Assembly (NCBI RefSeq): GCF_030867095.1
Contig: NC_081829.1
Coordinates: 89,799,261 to 89,863,260, forward strand
Source: Alligator mississippiensis
Taxonomy: Eukaryota; Chordata; Crocodylia; Alligatoridae
Length of the DNA: 64,000 bases
Direction of reading: 5' to 3'
Shown: in pieces, positions 1 to 22,800 of the stretch
Layout: every line of letters starts with the position of its first letter
How positions within the stretch are numbered: position 1 is the first letter of the stretch
The notes under the pieces: model-generated
What the model was told of the DNA's origin: nothing
What the model saw: only the letters and a program-made list of their open reading frames with translations
The model's database searches: none
Made by a program: the position numbers and the translations under genes

Positions 1-503
1 TTAACATTATTAAGCTAAGGTATTATTTGAAATATTTGATTCAGATTTAAGAGGAACTTTTGTACATATGAATAGTGCAAAAATAACACGTGTTTACCTC
101 GCTGGTCTGCTCCCAGTTGATGCTATTTATGCATGCGATATACTGCAAAGCTCCATTCCACGTGTTCTAATATTACTTCACATAAAACAGGGGATCTATT
201 ATGTAGCTCTCTATACATTTTTAATATTCTAGTGTATGAGACTGTTCAGTAGAAAACAACAATATTAAAACAGCAGGATAGTATTTTTGTTCTTGATTAT
301 ATTGGAGTGACGTTTCTGACATGTGGCTTCGGTGGAATTAACTTTTGAGTTCACACTAACATAATACATAAGCTGACTTTGTCCCGTTAGCTTACCCTTA
401 AAACAGGCTATTGCTTATTTTTCATGCTATAACAGATGTATAGTGAATGACTTGAGATGAGAGTTTAGGTATTCATGTCCATTTTGTTTCAGTAAGGGAG
501 AGC
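1..503. other. Upstream flank of SPMIP5, no gene seen
   Basis: AT-rich DNA with no repeat or gene that I recognise. A pyrimidine-rich stretch ending in AG at 491-492 lies just before the ATG at 504 and could be the acceptor of a coding first exon spliced to an untranslated exon further upstream, but nothing proves this. No TATA box or CpG island is evident. Confidence 0.4.
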
Positions 504-10382
<9,879 letters not shown>

Positions 10383-10415
10383 GACACGTAATGCTTTCGA
10401 CTTTGGCAAGTGCTG

Positions 10416-10433
10416 ATTAAAAGCCTAATTAAA
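10416..10433 (+). terminator. SPMIP5: Candidate polyadenylation signals of SPMIP5
   Basis: Two ATTAAA hexamers, at 10416-10421 and 10428-10433, lie 34-51 bases after the stop codon. ATTAAA is the common variant of AATAAA. This implies a very short 3' UTR. Confidence 0.5.
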
Positions 10434-11157
10434 TACTATCTGTGATGCGTGTGTCTAAGCCTTTTAGGCTTGATTCCAACCTTTAATGCTTTATTATTTT
10501 GAGATGTGTCGTGCTTTGGACAAATTTCACTTGTGAGGCGAACATAAAATCAGGTTATATGAGTCATGAACCCATCTAGTGTTTAGTGCTTAGCATTCTT
10601 TTAATGTCCTTTAGCAAAAATACTCAGAGACTTGTTCATTATAATTCACTTCTGTTTTCCTGAATGGAGGGCACTGAGTGTTTGGACTGAAGTAAAAAAC
10701 GTACCAGGGTGAACAATTCCAGAGAGCAAGAAATCTTTAACTTGGACAGGAATTCAGTACAGGAGGGCAGGCATGGTGTGTTGGGCTAAAACATTTTAAC
10801 AAGTAACATTTAAAATACTGCTTAAGCCAACATTTCCAAACTGCTGAAAAATGAGCCTCACTTCATAAAAATAAAATCATTCTTGCTGTAATTCAACCAC
10901 CCCCTTTGTGATCAAAGTCTACTCATATTTATATTTATATTTATATGGGATTGACACATACTCGTTCCCTGCCTCCTGGCTTAACTTTTTGTGTCCTTTG
11001 ATGGTTTTGGGAGACTGGAGTATAGACAGGAGGCTGAGGCAACATATATCAACAGATTGTGATACAGCCAGTCATGTAAATGTTATTTTTTCCAGAATTG
11101 GTGGGTTTGGAGAGATCAGAGGTCCCCTTTTCTCCTCAAGTCATAGCTATAGGGCAT

Positions 11158-12148
11158 TAGGTCTGTGCAAAGTGGCTAGTATTTGCTTCGGATTCAGCCA
11201 ATTTGGGGGGCAGCGATTCGATTCAGTGATTCGAATCACTGTCCCGAATCGCTTCGGTCAAATCTGATTTGGAGATTTGGCTGCTGCCAAATCTCTGAAT
11301 CACCCAGGCCCATCTCTCCCCAGTCCAGCAATGGCCGCCCTACCCACCCCAGATCTCGGCACTTGTTTAAAAAAAAAAAAGCCCTGACTCAGCAGCTGCT
11401 GCTGGGCAGGGGGCAGTCCCCACTGCCCACCACTGCCCCATGCTGTGTGGGGGCTCTGCACGAGCCCCCTGCCCCACTGCCCCAGTCCCACCCCATGGCT
11501 GTCCTGACGGCCACGGTTCTGGCCCTTTAAGAAAAAAAACAAAACAAAAAAACCCCGAACTCACTGTTCCTGCCAGCGGGGGGTAATCCCTGCTGCCTCC
11601 CGCCATGTGGGGGGCTCTGTATGAGCCCCCTGAAGCCCCAAGGCCACTGCACAAGCGGTGAGTCCTGGGGCTTTTCTTCCTTTTTTTGTCTTAAAGGGCT
11701 GCAGCTGAGGCAGGCAGGACAGCCATGGGGGGTCGGGGGAGTGGGGGGTGTCGGGGGACTTGTGCAGATCCCCCTGTGCAGCGTGGGGCATTGGGGATCG
11801 CCCCCCCACCCGGACACTCGGTGAGCACCAGGGCTTTTCTTTCAAGGGCGGGGGGCTGGGGCAGCGGGCGGGGGTTGGGGGGGCTGGGGGAGCAGGTAGG
11901 GGTCCCCCCATTGTCCCCTCCCCCCTGCTTACCAGTTCTGAATCCAGCTCCAGCTCCCTGCTGCAACCACCGGGGACTGCCCGAATCATCAAAGCTCCCC
12001 GAGTCTTTTCCGAAGATTCAAAGAGCTTTGAATCAGTTCGGACCTTTTACTTGTTCCCCTGATTTGATTTGGATTTGGAGATTCAGCCACCATATCAGGC
12101 CGAATTTCCTCCGAATCAAATCACCACCCAAAGCTTCGCACAGCCCTA
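11158..12148 (-). mobile_element. Non-autonomous hAT element, copy 2 (opposite orientation to copy 1)
   Basis: Target duplication TAGGGCAT at 11150-11157 and TAAGGCAT at 12149-12156 (7 of 8). The left end TAGGTCTGTGCAAAGTGG matches the right end of copy 1. The right end, reverse-complemented, reads TAGGGCTGTGCGAAGC and matches the left end of copy 1. The GC-rich core has about three tandem units of roughly 180 bp, one more than copy 1. No transposase frame. Confidence 0.82.
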
Positions 12149-13918
12149 TAAGGCATCACTACCATTCTGGTCCTGATCTAATGAATATGATTTTTAAAGT
12201 TAGCTCAACATACTGAGATCACGTATCAACATCTGCACCAGACCTTTCATCCCACACATGAATCTGAACCATATTAGCAACTGTGAGGCAGGTTGTGTGA
12301 ATTGCCCTAGTGTGATCCACAGAGCAGGCCACCTCCTTGGTGTTGCTGCCTCAGAACTGAAGCGCCGCAAAGGTAATGTACAACGATTCTTCCCCTTTTC
12401 ATCTCGTTTCCCTTGCCCCTAAACACTTGCACAGCCAGAAACAGCTATGTAATTAATATCAGGATACCTCCTAAACAGGCACAGGAAGACCAGAAGGATC
12501 TAGATCTTAAAAATGGGCGGTTTGCAAATATTTATTGGCACGTTTCCTGTTTGGAACCACATCAAAGAAGTGGACCTGTTTGGAAAACAAATCAAAGCAG
12601 CAGCAGAAGTTATCTTTGCAGCTCCCCAATTTTGTTAGGCTGTTATCCTTCTTGGGGGTTTTGTTATCTTCATATGGTAAGAGAGACATTTTATTTCCTA
12701 CCAATATTAGAGCATACATCTGTGTCTAGCTAATTACATTTCTTATTATATGTAAAACTAGTTTGTTCTGTCAAAATGATCAAACTCTGACCTGAGGGAG
12801 TGATGAGAGGAAGGTTTGGATTTAGCTTTGCTAATCAATTCCATAATATCTCCTTTTTTTTACAATGGCATGATTTAATAGCACCAATTTTTGCTTTCAG
12901 GTCTTGACTTCTGTGTTAAGCATTTAAGTTTCAATTTTTTTTAATCTTTTAACCTTTATCCCTTTGATTTTTTTTCTCAGCCTATAATTTATTATGCAGT
13001 TTCCTGTCAGAGGAGGAGGTAGACTAGGTGACTTTTACTGTGTTGCAAATTATAATTATTATCGTTATTTGCATTAGTAATGGATTCATTCTTACAACTG
13101 AAAACAATTCCATTATCTGATCAGACAGCTATCTTCACATTGTCCGGGATCATAGATTTTCATTAGGCACCTCTTGCTCACTAGGTCAAAAGGAGCACTC
13201 TTCTTCAATACAGTAGTAAATGGTCTATCTGCTCACAATGCTTCCCTGAGCAAGAAAAGGGTGCTAACCCTTTAGGAACAAACCCCTTGCTGCTTCTCCT
13301 CTGTCTTTCCATCACACCTTGAAAGAGTATGTCTAGACTGCCATGTACTATAGAAATACCAGAACAATTTCAGAGACTGGAAGCAACCTGAGTGCCCTTC
13401 TCAGCATGCTGAATGACTTCATGTGCTGCTCTGTACTACCACAGATAAACCGCTATCCATATTGAGGTGTTTGCACTACACTGCAATAGGCAATGTGGAT
13501 CTACTCTAAGTGAGAAATATATATTTTGTTAACATTACCTACAGATAGTAATCAAAATACCTCTGCGTGTGGTCAGTAGAGGTTGGCCCAGGCTTGTAAT
13601 GCAGATTCAGTGGCAGAAAATGCAAGCAAAATTATTGCTTTACCCCTGCAGACGTTTTGTCTCCTCTTTTAAAGTAAACGTAGATGTGTCTGTATCTTTG
13701 GACCAATAGGAGGATTGAATTCTTCAAGTTCTCGCTTATTCCGCTCAGTGTGAGAGGCAATGTTGGGGACAACCTATCAGCAAAGGATGGGATTGAAATG
13801 AATGGAGAAGCTTCTTCATCTGTGCTTCACCTTTGAAACATTTTGCGCCCTCCTGGGGATATAACAAGCTCACAACATCGCTGTCCAAATTAGCGAGCAC
13901 CTGGGGACAGGTAAGGGA

Positions 13919-14237
13919 AGTGCTTCTCAGCTTTGTTAGACCTGAGAACCCCCCTCGTTAGACTCAAGGGTAGCCCTTAGAAAGTGCCAACTCTTAGTTT
14001 ACATTTATTTTTTGACTACGGAAAAATAATAGAGCAATTTTTCTGTTGCAAAAAACTCAGAAAAACCATGAGAGGTCAGAATGTTTTAATACTACGGTTT
14101 CCTACTGAAATCTGAATTTATCTTGTGAATCGTGTTTGCACATCTAACAGGGCTAACATTACATGGCACCCCATAGCATTCTTGAATGGATCTCAAGGCA
14201 CTCCACGGTGCTGTGGCACCCTGGTTGGGAATCACTG
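13919..14237. mobile_element. Candidate hAT MITE
   Basis: Ends AGTGCTTCTCAGC and, reverse-complemented, CAGTGATTCCCAACC match the CAGTGGTTCTCAACC type of hAT ends. GTAAGG occurs on both flanks but not in exact register, so the duplication is uncertain. Confidence 0.5.
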
Positions 14238-14399
14238 ATGTAAGGCTACTGACTTGGTTGAGCATTTTTAGTGATTCAGAACAACGTGGATTGGGGTTGA
14301 GGGCAGCAGAGAACTTTTTTCTTCTCCCTTTCCAATTTTATCATGTTAAAGTCAAGGAGCAACAGTCTTTGATCAGAAGAGAAAAGATGACTAGAGAAG

Positions 14400-14496
14400 G
14401 TTCCTGAGGAAGGGACTTGATGCCTGAAGGATTCATCAACAGCTCTCCCAACTACATAGTTGGTCCAACAGAAAAGCCACAAAAAACCCTTGCCTG
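14400..14496 (+). mobile_element. Penelope-like element, 3' tail fragment
   Basis: CCTGAGGAAGGGACTTGATG, then AGCTCTCCCAACTAC, TTGGTCCAACAG and CCCTTGCCTG follow the order of the Penelope tail seen more completely at 46.9-47.06 kb (GACAAAGGGTTTTTGAACC, GGTTGATCTAATAAAAG, ACTTGCCTGCC). Confidence 0.55.
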
Positions 14497-17400
14497 TAGA
14501 GGAAGTTCATACATCCCAAGCAGTCATCTTCTGTCAGCCATATTGGGATTTTCTACCTACTGTTATAGGCTGTGGTTTAATGGATCAAGAACAGAGTCAT
14601 AGGTTTATTTCCAAGTATGCTTCTCTCTACCCCGGGCATATTCGGCAAGTCACTTGACCAATGTGTGTTCCAGTTACTATATGAATAAAATAGTGGCCGA
14701 TACATACACTCCTTTGTGATGCATTTTAGATACGTGATAGCGCTAGGCTACATAAGTGCCAAATATCAGGTCATTTTTGATGAGTTTAGGTGATAAGAAT
14801 GCCATCTCTTAGGGACATGTCTCAGTTTTATGTACCCAGCTAGAGGTCCTAATGGGAAATTTATTTCCAGAACGTGGGAAATCAACATTGGCTGAAAATG
14901 AGGTCCCCTTTCATGGCATTCAAACTGCAGATTCAGAAGCTGAGGCACCCCAAATCCCTGGTTAATTTGGGTTTTCATCAGTGCAAGACTGTAGCTACCT
15001 AAGATCATTACATCATGAAACACTGTGCTTTTTTCCAGGCTTAGGTCCTAGATTTTTCTTCACTTCCTTAATTGCTTTGAGGACAAATCTTACTCACTGC
15101 ATCAGTGAAATTAAAGGTAAGATGCTCCAATACCACAAACACATACCAATAATTATACGGCACTTAGCGTACTTGGGTCCCATAAATGTCTTTGGTTACC
15201 AACAGAATATAGATGGTAAATGTGGTAGCCACAGTGGCATTCCCCCAATTTCAATTGTATGATTAAATGTGCATATATAACTACTTCAGGATTTTTTCTG
15301 GTTTCTTTTTTGTGCACAGCCACGATTCAGAACCAAGTGGCATTTGGCCATGGTTAATATTTTTCAGGTGAGCTGGTCAAAAAATGGTGTATTTTTTCAT
15401 GAAAAACACTGATGAAAATGATTTTTCATTCACTGCAAATATGGGGGGGAGGGAAAGCACTGAACACTGAAATCAAAACACTGAAAACGGAAATTAAAAT
15501 GTTCAGCCTTTTAACAAAAAGCAACTTTTGTTTCACAGTAGTGGACATTTTTAAAGAGATAAAACAGTCAGATGAGCCATTTTCAACTGAATGAAATGTT
15601 TTTGACCAAACAGTTTTAGTTACAAGACCTGCTTTACCAAATTAAATACACATATTAATAGTATGTCTTTTAAACTTATCTTCTACAATATAGCTAAATA
15701 GTATCTGATTTGCTTTAACGTCCATAACAAAATAGACTTCAGATGTTATTTAATAGACTCCTCATTTGTTACATTTTATGACAAATGTCAGCAGGACTGG
15801 AAAAGAAATCTATACGCATAAAATGCCAATAGCAGCAACTGTGACTCGCTGAAGAGAGCTTTAATCTGAGATAAGAAATCTTTAAGAGGTTCAGAAGAAA
15901 GAACTCATCACTGCCAAATTATTCAAGAAATATTTTTCAATTGGTGGCACCAAATTAAACCATTGATGTATGTGGAAAACTAAAAAAGATATATTCTGTA
16001 GGCAGCACTGAGCACTGCTAAACCTCACTAAAATTAGTTATAAGAGATCGTTAGTGTCTTTTTGACAGTTCTCATATTTATTAGTACATATATGATGAAA
16101 ATGCGTAATCCAGAACAATTTTAAATGTAATATATGTATTACATATTATTATATGTAAATATATTAACTATATTAGCTCCCACATTTAAATGCCAACAGA
16201 AGTGTTGCACACCAACCAAATAATAGTAATTTCCAGCAGAAATGATAAAATCTAAGCTACGATGTAGGTATTACTCATCAAATTACTCATTCCATAACCA
16301 CAATTATGCCATATTTGTTTTCTAATGTTGATAATAAAAGATACATGTTGAGGTCTGAGTTGTAGTTCTCTTTCTTTAATAAACAAAAATACGCTTTTGA
16401 CAGGCAACAATATACGACACGTCTTTGAAAGGATGCAGATAAAACCAAAATGTTGCCGCATTTAAAGATTCAATCAAAGACTTGCTGTGAATGGTATGAT
16501 ATTAAAGTTAAAAAAAACCCCAATCTCGTATGTATTTTGAGCATGCTTTGTCGCAAATAGCATTTCTAATAGATAAGAATGATTATATGGTAAAGATCGT
16601 AATTTATATATCCCAAGCACTATGCTTTTGTCACTGACATCGTTAAGGAATTTGACATGTTTCCAGGAGAACAATATGTGTCAGCTGAAATATATACCAA
16701 TTAGCCATAACCGGAATGCTGAAATGAACGATGTGTGCACATGCTATACTTACAAGTAATAACATGTGGTTTAAAGTCGTTTGCGTTTTCAAACAAGACT
16801 TCTTTTTATGTTGTCATTTGAAAAATCTAATATTTCAAAAGGTCAGGAATAAATAGCGGCATTAGCATTAAAAGCTAGCTAACGGGAAAGTAATTTGTTG
16901 TTCATTTAACGTTGCATTTTATGTAACAGCTTTGTAAAATGGTCGTTTTTCCTCTTCTAAAACAAGGTGAAGGCTGCTCCAGTTCATTATTAGAAGAAGA
17001 TTTTGTATTATACCATTGTCAACTTTAACGTCTTGATTCCGTTAGGTGTTTGTTAAAATTATACGGTCTGCTGAAGTGGCTATGGCAAAGGATAATGCGG
17101 GGAATAGCACGACTGTCAAAACAAGTACGTAGGCAAGTATCTGCTTATACCAAGGTACAAGGAGTGAAAGACAAAGGAGAAACTCTCCTGCAGTGTTAGG
17201 AAGTTAATATCCCTGTAGAATTTACCCCAGTAAGAGGTGCTGAGATCAGCGAGCCAAATTTTAAATGAGAGTTCATGCAAAAACCCCATGTGCTGCAGTG
17301 TTAATTGGCCAGGTGAAGCAATGAGCTCTGACATCATGTTGCAGTGTATGAGGTCCCTGTGTAGAGACTCTGTATGGTTAATACGAGTTGTAGATGGGGT

Positions 17401-17903
17401 AGAAGGCGTGTACTAAGTGGCTTTGTCCCTGGCATGCTTACATTTCCCTTCTTGTTCTGGTTTGGAAATCACCTATCAAGGTCATGTACTCCCTGTGCAA
17501 GGATCTGCGCAGAATCTGATAAATGGGACCTTTGTTGCTTGACCCGTTACTCAGGCAGGCAGCAAATAAACACTCCCATTACTTAAACGCTCTTGTACCT
17601 GCACAATCCAACTTAATACAGGATTTGGTGCACATGCAAGTCCTCACAGCTATTGCAGTTACTATACTTTCTCCACCCACATTCAGTCCATGCTGGTGGA
17701 TGCTTTGCCTCAGACTAAAGTAATGAGGTTTATGCCACATTATGGCAACTCTAACCAGGCTCGGTGGTACCTCTGCAGCTTCAACAAATTGAATGAAGTC
17801 ACATGGGAATACCTGAGAGCAAGGGTTACCCCAGTCTGTCCTCTAACCCAACACAGACATTTCATGTCCATGAGCTTGTTGGGACATCACAGATAAACTC
17901 TAT

Positions 17904-18375
17904 GGCCGCGTCCAGACATGCAGGCATGTGAGGTTTGTGGTGCCACAGATCTCTTCCTGGTATCACAAACAACACTCATGAACGTTAAAACGTGCCCAGC
18001 GCTGCAAATTTGCAGTGCAGGGGAGGCGGGGGGTGCAAAATTTGCTACTGGGATTTCCCAGTAAGAAAAAAAGCGCACCAGGAAAAATGTGGTGCAGAGT
18101 GCAGGAAAATAGCATGTGCCAGAAGAAACAGTCTTGGTCCTCCTGCGAGATGTTGACCAACATATCTCTACTGCTCCATTTGTGCCCCTGGTGCTCCAGC
18201 ACGCCAGGAGCCAGACGGAGCTGGGCAAGGGCAGTTTGCCCAAAGTGGGACAATGTGTCCCTCAACAAAGCACACGTGCAGGGCCATGCACCGAAGCACA
18301 AAGCAGTGGCACAAATTTGTGCCACTAGTATTTGTGCCACTGCAAGCACATGTTCCTGCATGTCTGGACACAGCC
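17904..18375. mobile_element. Harbinger-like MITE with about 25-bp inverted ends
   Basis: Left end GGCCGCGTCCAGACATGCAG; right end reverse-complemented GGCTGTGTCCAGACATGCAG; both continue to a CATGTG. Flanked by TAT at 17901-17903 and 18376-18378 (or CTATG on both sides if the element is taken one base shorter at each end). Contains a perfect 20-base palindrome at 18307-18326 centred on AAATTT. Confidence 0.6.
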
Positions 18376-19778
18376 TATGACTTTGGAGCTCATCTATTAA
18401 AATGCTGACATGAGGCTCCTCCTATAAGAGGAAAATGGGGCCAAATTAAGGGTCAGTTTGCACCTCTTGCTGCAGGTCCATGTGAGGAAGCAAGGCACAC
18501 CCTTGCCTCAATTGTTTTGTTGCAATTGCTGCTTGTATCATGGGTAGCAGTGCAGGGACAAAAGCAATCTAGGGAGAGAGGAAACACGGAGCATAGAGAG
18601 AAAAGCACCTTCTCCTTCAGGGAAGGAATTTGGCAGGCCTTTGGCTTTACTGTTTCAGGAAAGTGGCCACTTCAGCTGAGCCAGCCCAGCAAAAAATGCG
18701 GCCCTCTCTAGGTATGGCACGAGTGCAGATTTTTTTCCTTACTGCCACCTCCAGCACTAGATATGAGGGAAACGGGCAAAACAGAGAATGAGATTCTCTC
18801 GTTTGTTCTTGGACTGGCACAACTAGACTCTGCCTTTTCCTTGGGGATTGTGGCAAGGACCCAATTTAATCCTCTGTGTTTAAATGCAGGCATACAAGCT
18901 TCTTTGGCCGGAGCTGAAATTGTCAGTAAGTATTGTGATAAAGGAAAAATAAAGAACCTCTTTTTCTCATTTTAAAGGGTCTATAGGTCTTAAAGGTCTC
19001 ACAAAGATGTTGATAACTCTTCACCCAGGAGCTCTTTCTGTTTCTCTCTGTTTTGTGATATCAGAACTCTTCTTTCAACTTCCACCAAAGCAGGAGGCAA
19101 TAGGATGCTCATGCTTTGCTTTCAGGATGCTCATGCTTTCATCCCCAAAGGTGCTACCAACTGCCTGGGCAGTCTCTCAGGTGGGATGCAATTGTTCTGG
19201 GAATGGCGGAGGGCTCGTTTGCTTTTTTCTGCTAGGCTGGAAAGCGTTAAAAGGGATCGTGCATTGATGGAAAGCAAAATCGTGAACTATTGTTGCAGTG
19301 AGGTTTGTGGCCTAGCATCCTCCCTTGCTAAGGGTTAAAAAAGCTATATGTGATGGTAACCAAAGTGGAAAGAGCAGTGGTTGATGCCTGGACTTTAAAA
19401 CATAATTATCCTAGAGAAATAGGTTCTCGGTCTTTACGGTGGATCTACTTCTGTATGTCTTTTGCATCCATAGAGGAACCTGGTTGTACCCAGGTTCTAA
19501 GGAAGGACTCAAAGTTGAAAGCCAATGGGGTGAGATAAGGGTAGGGATAGTCAAGAATCTCCTTTTCCTCATGATTTTATGGAGGGGTAGAAGGGAATTC
19601 CTTATATTCATGGACAAGAAGATGCTTGGCAAGGATGATCTGGGGCTGAGATTTTTCTGTTTGTTTGGATGGTGCTTTGCTACTCCTGGGTGCTAGAAGG
19701 CACAAATAGTAAAAATTGTAATGCATCAGCATCATCCCATAATGATTGAGGGCCCCAGCATCTAGTGCATTTTTAGTT

Positions 19779-19784
19779 TTTATT
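19779..19784 (-). terminator. Polyadenylation signal of the PNLIPRP2-like gene
   Basis: AATAAA on the minus strand, 38 bases beyond the stop codon. Confidence 0.65.
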
Positions 19785-19821
19785 GGCATTAACAGACAGC
19801 ACTGACGTTTTTTGAATACTA

Positions 19822-19885
19822 TCAGCAAGAAGTAAGGGTTTGCAGGACGTTCTCTCTCACAGTTTCGGTACCACAGAAATTAAAT
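19822..19885 (-). CDS. PNLIPRP2: PNLIPRP2-like coding exon 12 with stop
   Basis: Acceptor TTCTCCTCAG just above 19885; stop TGA at 19822-19824. Encodes [20 protein letters not shown], the conserved end of the PLAT domain. Confidence 0.87.
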
Positions 19886-22800
19886 CTGAGGAGAAAAACA
19901 TATATAAAAATACTTACAGTATGTCTTTTTTACAAAATTATACTAATGGGTCTATAATACAAAGAAGCTAACCTAATTCCTCATTTGACATAGCCACAAT
20001 AGGACATTACTACATTTGACTAACAAGAAAATTCTTTGAGTTGCCAAATGTAAACCACAATTTCCTGTTACAATGTCGAGGACCTATGTTCATTCACACT
20101 GTTTGGCTTCTCTGGTTTGGTTGGACTAAATAACCTTTTGAGATGCCTTCTATTTTTCCATAATACTATGCCTTTAGCTATGTGACTTTAATGCTTTCTC
20201 TGATACATTTATTGTCCTTCCCCCATAATGTGCATCTCCGTTCAGGGACCAGACAAATAACACAACACCATTGCTGGTCAACTGATTGACACTCTCTGCC
20301 TTCAAATGGTCTAATTCAAAGGACACCTTCGGATCAACAGCTGCCATGCTGTACACAGTGGTTTCCAACCTTTCCAGCACAAAGCCTGGCTGAGTGGGGT
20401 GCAGCCAGTATGCAGACTGGATACGCATGAGGCCAGGTTTTCAACCTGTGGTCCACGGACCCCTGGGGGTCTGCAGACTATGGCTAAGGGCTCCACAAAA
20501 GGCGGCTTTGATTGATCAAAGCATGTTAATACCCACACTTACAAGTCTGCACCCCCATTTGAAATTTTCAAAGGGGCCCACACCTCCGTTTGACATTTTG
20601 TAGGGGTCCACAGATGAAAAAAAGATTAAAAACCACTGGTATCAACATTTCATTACCCAATAGACTGATGTTTGCAAACTAGACAAACATACACGGAGAT
20701 TGCCTAAGCCATGATAAATCTGTTTTATCCAGTGCACAGAGGTTTTCACAGGAACTTTTCCCTTCTTGCAGCCAAACACCGAGCCATGTATAATACCTTC
20801 CTTGATGCTATGTAAGAAAAATAGTTAAAGTACCAGTAGCCTACTGTTGATCATTATCTAGTAAGGAAGGAAATTAAATTTTCCTGAGGTATTTTTTAAT
20901 ATTCTAAGTGCTTATTCTTGTCCTATTAACTCATGACCAATATTGACTTTTAGATCTCCGAAATACATTGAAGACATACAAAAAAATAGAACTCTTGGTT
21001 CCAAAATGATACCTTTTATTATATATTTTTTGTATGTCTTTTTGTCTCAGACCCACACGGCTACCAAGTACACCCCTAAATACATTCAAGATTTTTATAA
21101 TAAATATACATACACTTTTCCATTTTCTCCTTCTTGTACAGTGACCTTTGCGGCTCCCAGTCGAGGCAGAGTTGGATTTAGGATATTGTTGTTCCAAAGA
21201 AATTTAACCATAGTAACATTTTGAATGTTAGTTGCTGCATCAATGAAGTTTGTGTAAGTGTTGCCTGGTTTGAGAGTGTCCCTTCAAAAAAAAAAAGTAT
21301 AAAAAACAGTGATGTCACCTGGGGTTTAATATTAATTGCCAGCACCGTTCAACTGCTTGTGTAGCTATAGCACCATGCTAATAACAAATAATGCGTTCAG
21401 TTTGTCAAATAATGAGACTCTTATTGTCCTGCTTTGTCCTCTATACATTCATGTACATGTTCATATAACTGAAGAATCCTTAACTATTTTCCAGTCTAGC
21501 TCTTTTGAAGCCACTGTATTCAGTAAAACTGCTGCCCAAATCCATACTCGCCTGCTATATCCCTGGCCCTATAGCAAATGCCTCATTTACTCTGAAACCT
21601 GTATTTCTAGAGCAGAGGTCAGGTGTCTTTTAGCAATGACAGGCTGCTGCTTAGTGAACCAGAGGCTGGCAGGGAAGCCACGAATATCCCCCAAATCCCA
21701 CCCGGTGCACTGCCAAAAAATGTGGCTCCAGTCCCGTTGTCAAGCTCACCCCCACCTCCCCATGAGGGACGCTGCTGATGTGGGGAGAGGTGTCAGTGTG
21801 GCCAGCAGCCCGGAGGTTAATGGAGCCTGGGGTTTAATCCAGGCTGCAGGGAGCTCCCCGAATCACTGGTTCCAATCCCTTCCTGCACCAGATCCAGTCT
21901 CCTTGTTGGGCGGATCTGGCCTGTAGATCTGCCCGATCCCACTTCTAGAGCAAAACTGCAGCGAGTCTAAATCTGGTGGCCACATCCTTCTCCATGGTAG
22001 CATAGGAAGAGTTTGAACCACTTGTTGCTCATATGTTATAGCTTCAGTTCAGATGCTGCCTTATTCTCATGCATGCTACAAAATGCAGGTGTGTTGAATG
22101 AATGTCAGGAGAGAGCCGTGGAGAAACCAAGCCTATACCATGGTTGAGTTTTTAAGGGAGATGGAGTCTTAGTGATCCAGCAAAGAAAAGAGAGGGTCAA
22201 GTTGCAAATGGGCAAAAAAAGCCTCTTCAATACTAGCCTGCCCCTCTTTGCCCACAATCAAAAACAACAAAATCTCCATGCATTGCTAAAAAAGCCAGCT
22301 CAATGAGCTTAGGAATTACAAGGGGGCTCATGCTAATATCTCTTATTTCTTTCAGGACACCTGAACTTTTCTCTGATTAGAGGCATTGGGCTCAATTCTG
22401 CTTTTTGCCATAGTGGCATAAATCTACAGTAATTCCATGTATCTAAGCAAGGAAGTCCATGAAGAAGCAGGATTTGGTTAGGCAGTTAAGGACGAAGGTG
22501 ATGAGGTGAACAAGGTCAAGAAGGCGGTTCCAGGCAGAGAGAACAGCGTGAAAGTGGGTGTGGGAAAAAGATATGGAGAAAGACACTGAAATGGGTCAAA
22601 AATGTATATGGATTGCCCATCAAGTAAAATTTGCTTGCTAAGTGGTCTGTGTCAAAATCCGGCCTTCCCTCCAGCATCCCTGGAGAATCTAAATCCAGTC
22701 TAGCAGAATAAATAGCATAATGAAAATCACTTATAATATCCCCACCATTAAATCTATTTCCCCTATTTCCATGGCAGCATAGCATATTATTAACTGGATC

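Larger units (their letters stand above)
10383..19821. other. Intergenic DNA between the convergent SPMIP5 and lipase genes
   Basis: SPMIP5 and the lipase at 19.8-38.2 kb end towards each other across about 9.4 kb. Contents I can name: (ATATTT)n near 10925-10945, hAT copy 2 (11158-12148), a candidate hAT MITE (13919-14237), a Penelope-like tail (14400-14496) and a Harbinger-like MITE (17904-18375). The stretches 12157-13910, 14500-17900 and 18380-19780 show no gene or repeat I recognise. Confidence 0.5.
19886..21113. other. Lipase A last intron
   Basis: Contains two hAT-like pieces (20356-20638) and a Penelope-like end with a hairpin (20972-21077) close to the exon 11 donor. Otherwise nothing recognised. 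Confidence 0.45.

Noticed and set aside
15360-15620. TTTTTCATGAAAAA-type self-complementary words as a MITE
   Set aside because: No paired ends or duplication; probably AT-rich chance.
21336-21926. 196-codon plus-strand open frame
   Set aside because: Runs from intron DNA into an interspersed element (21615-21942) against the direction of the host gene; no domain.
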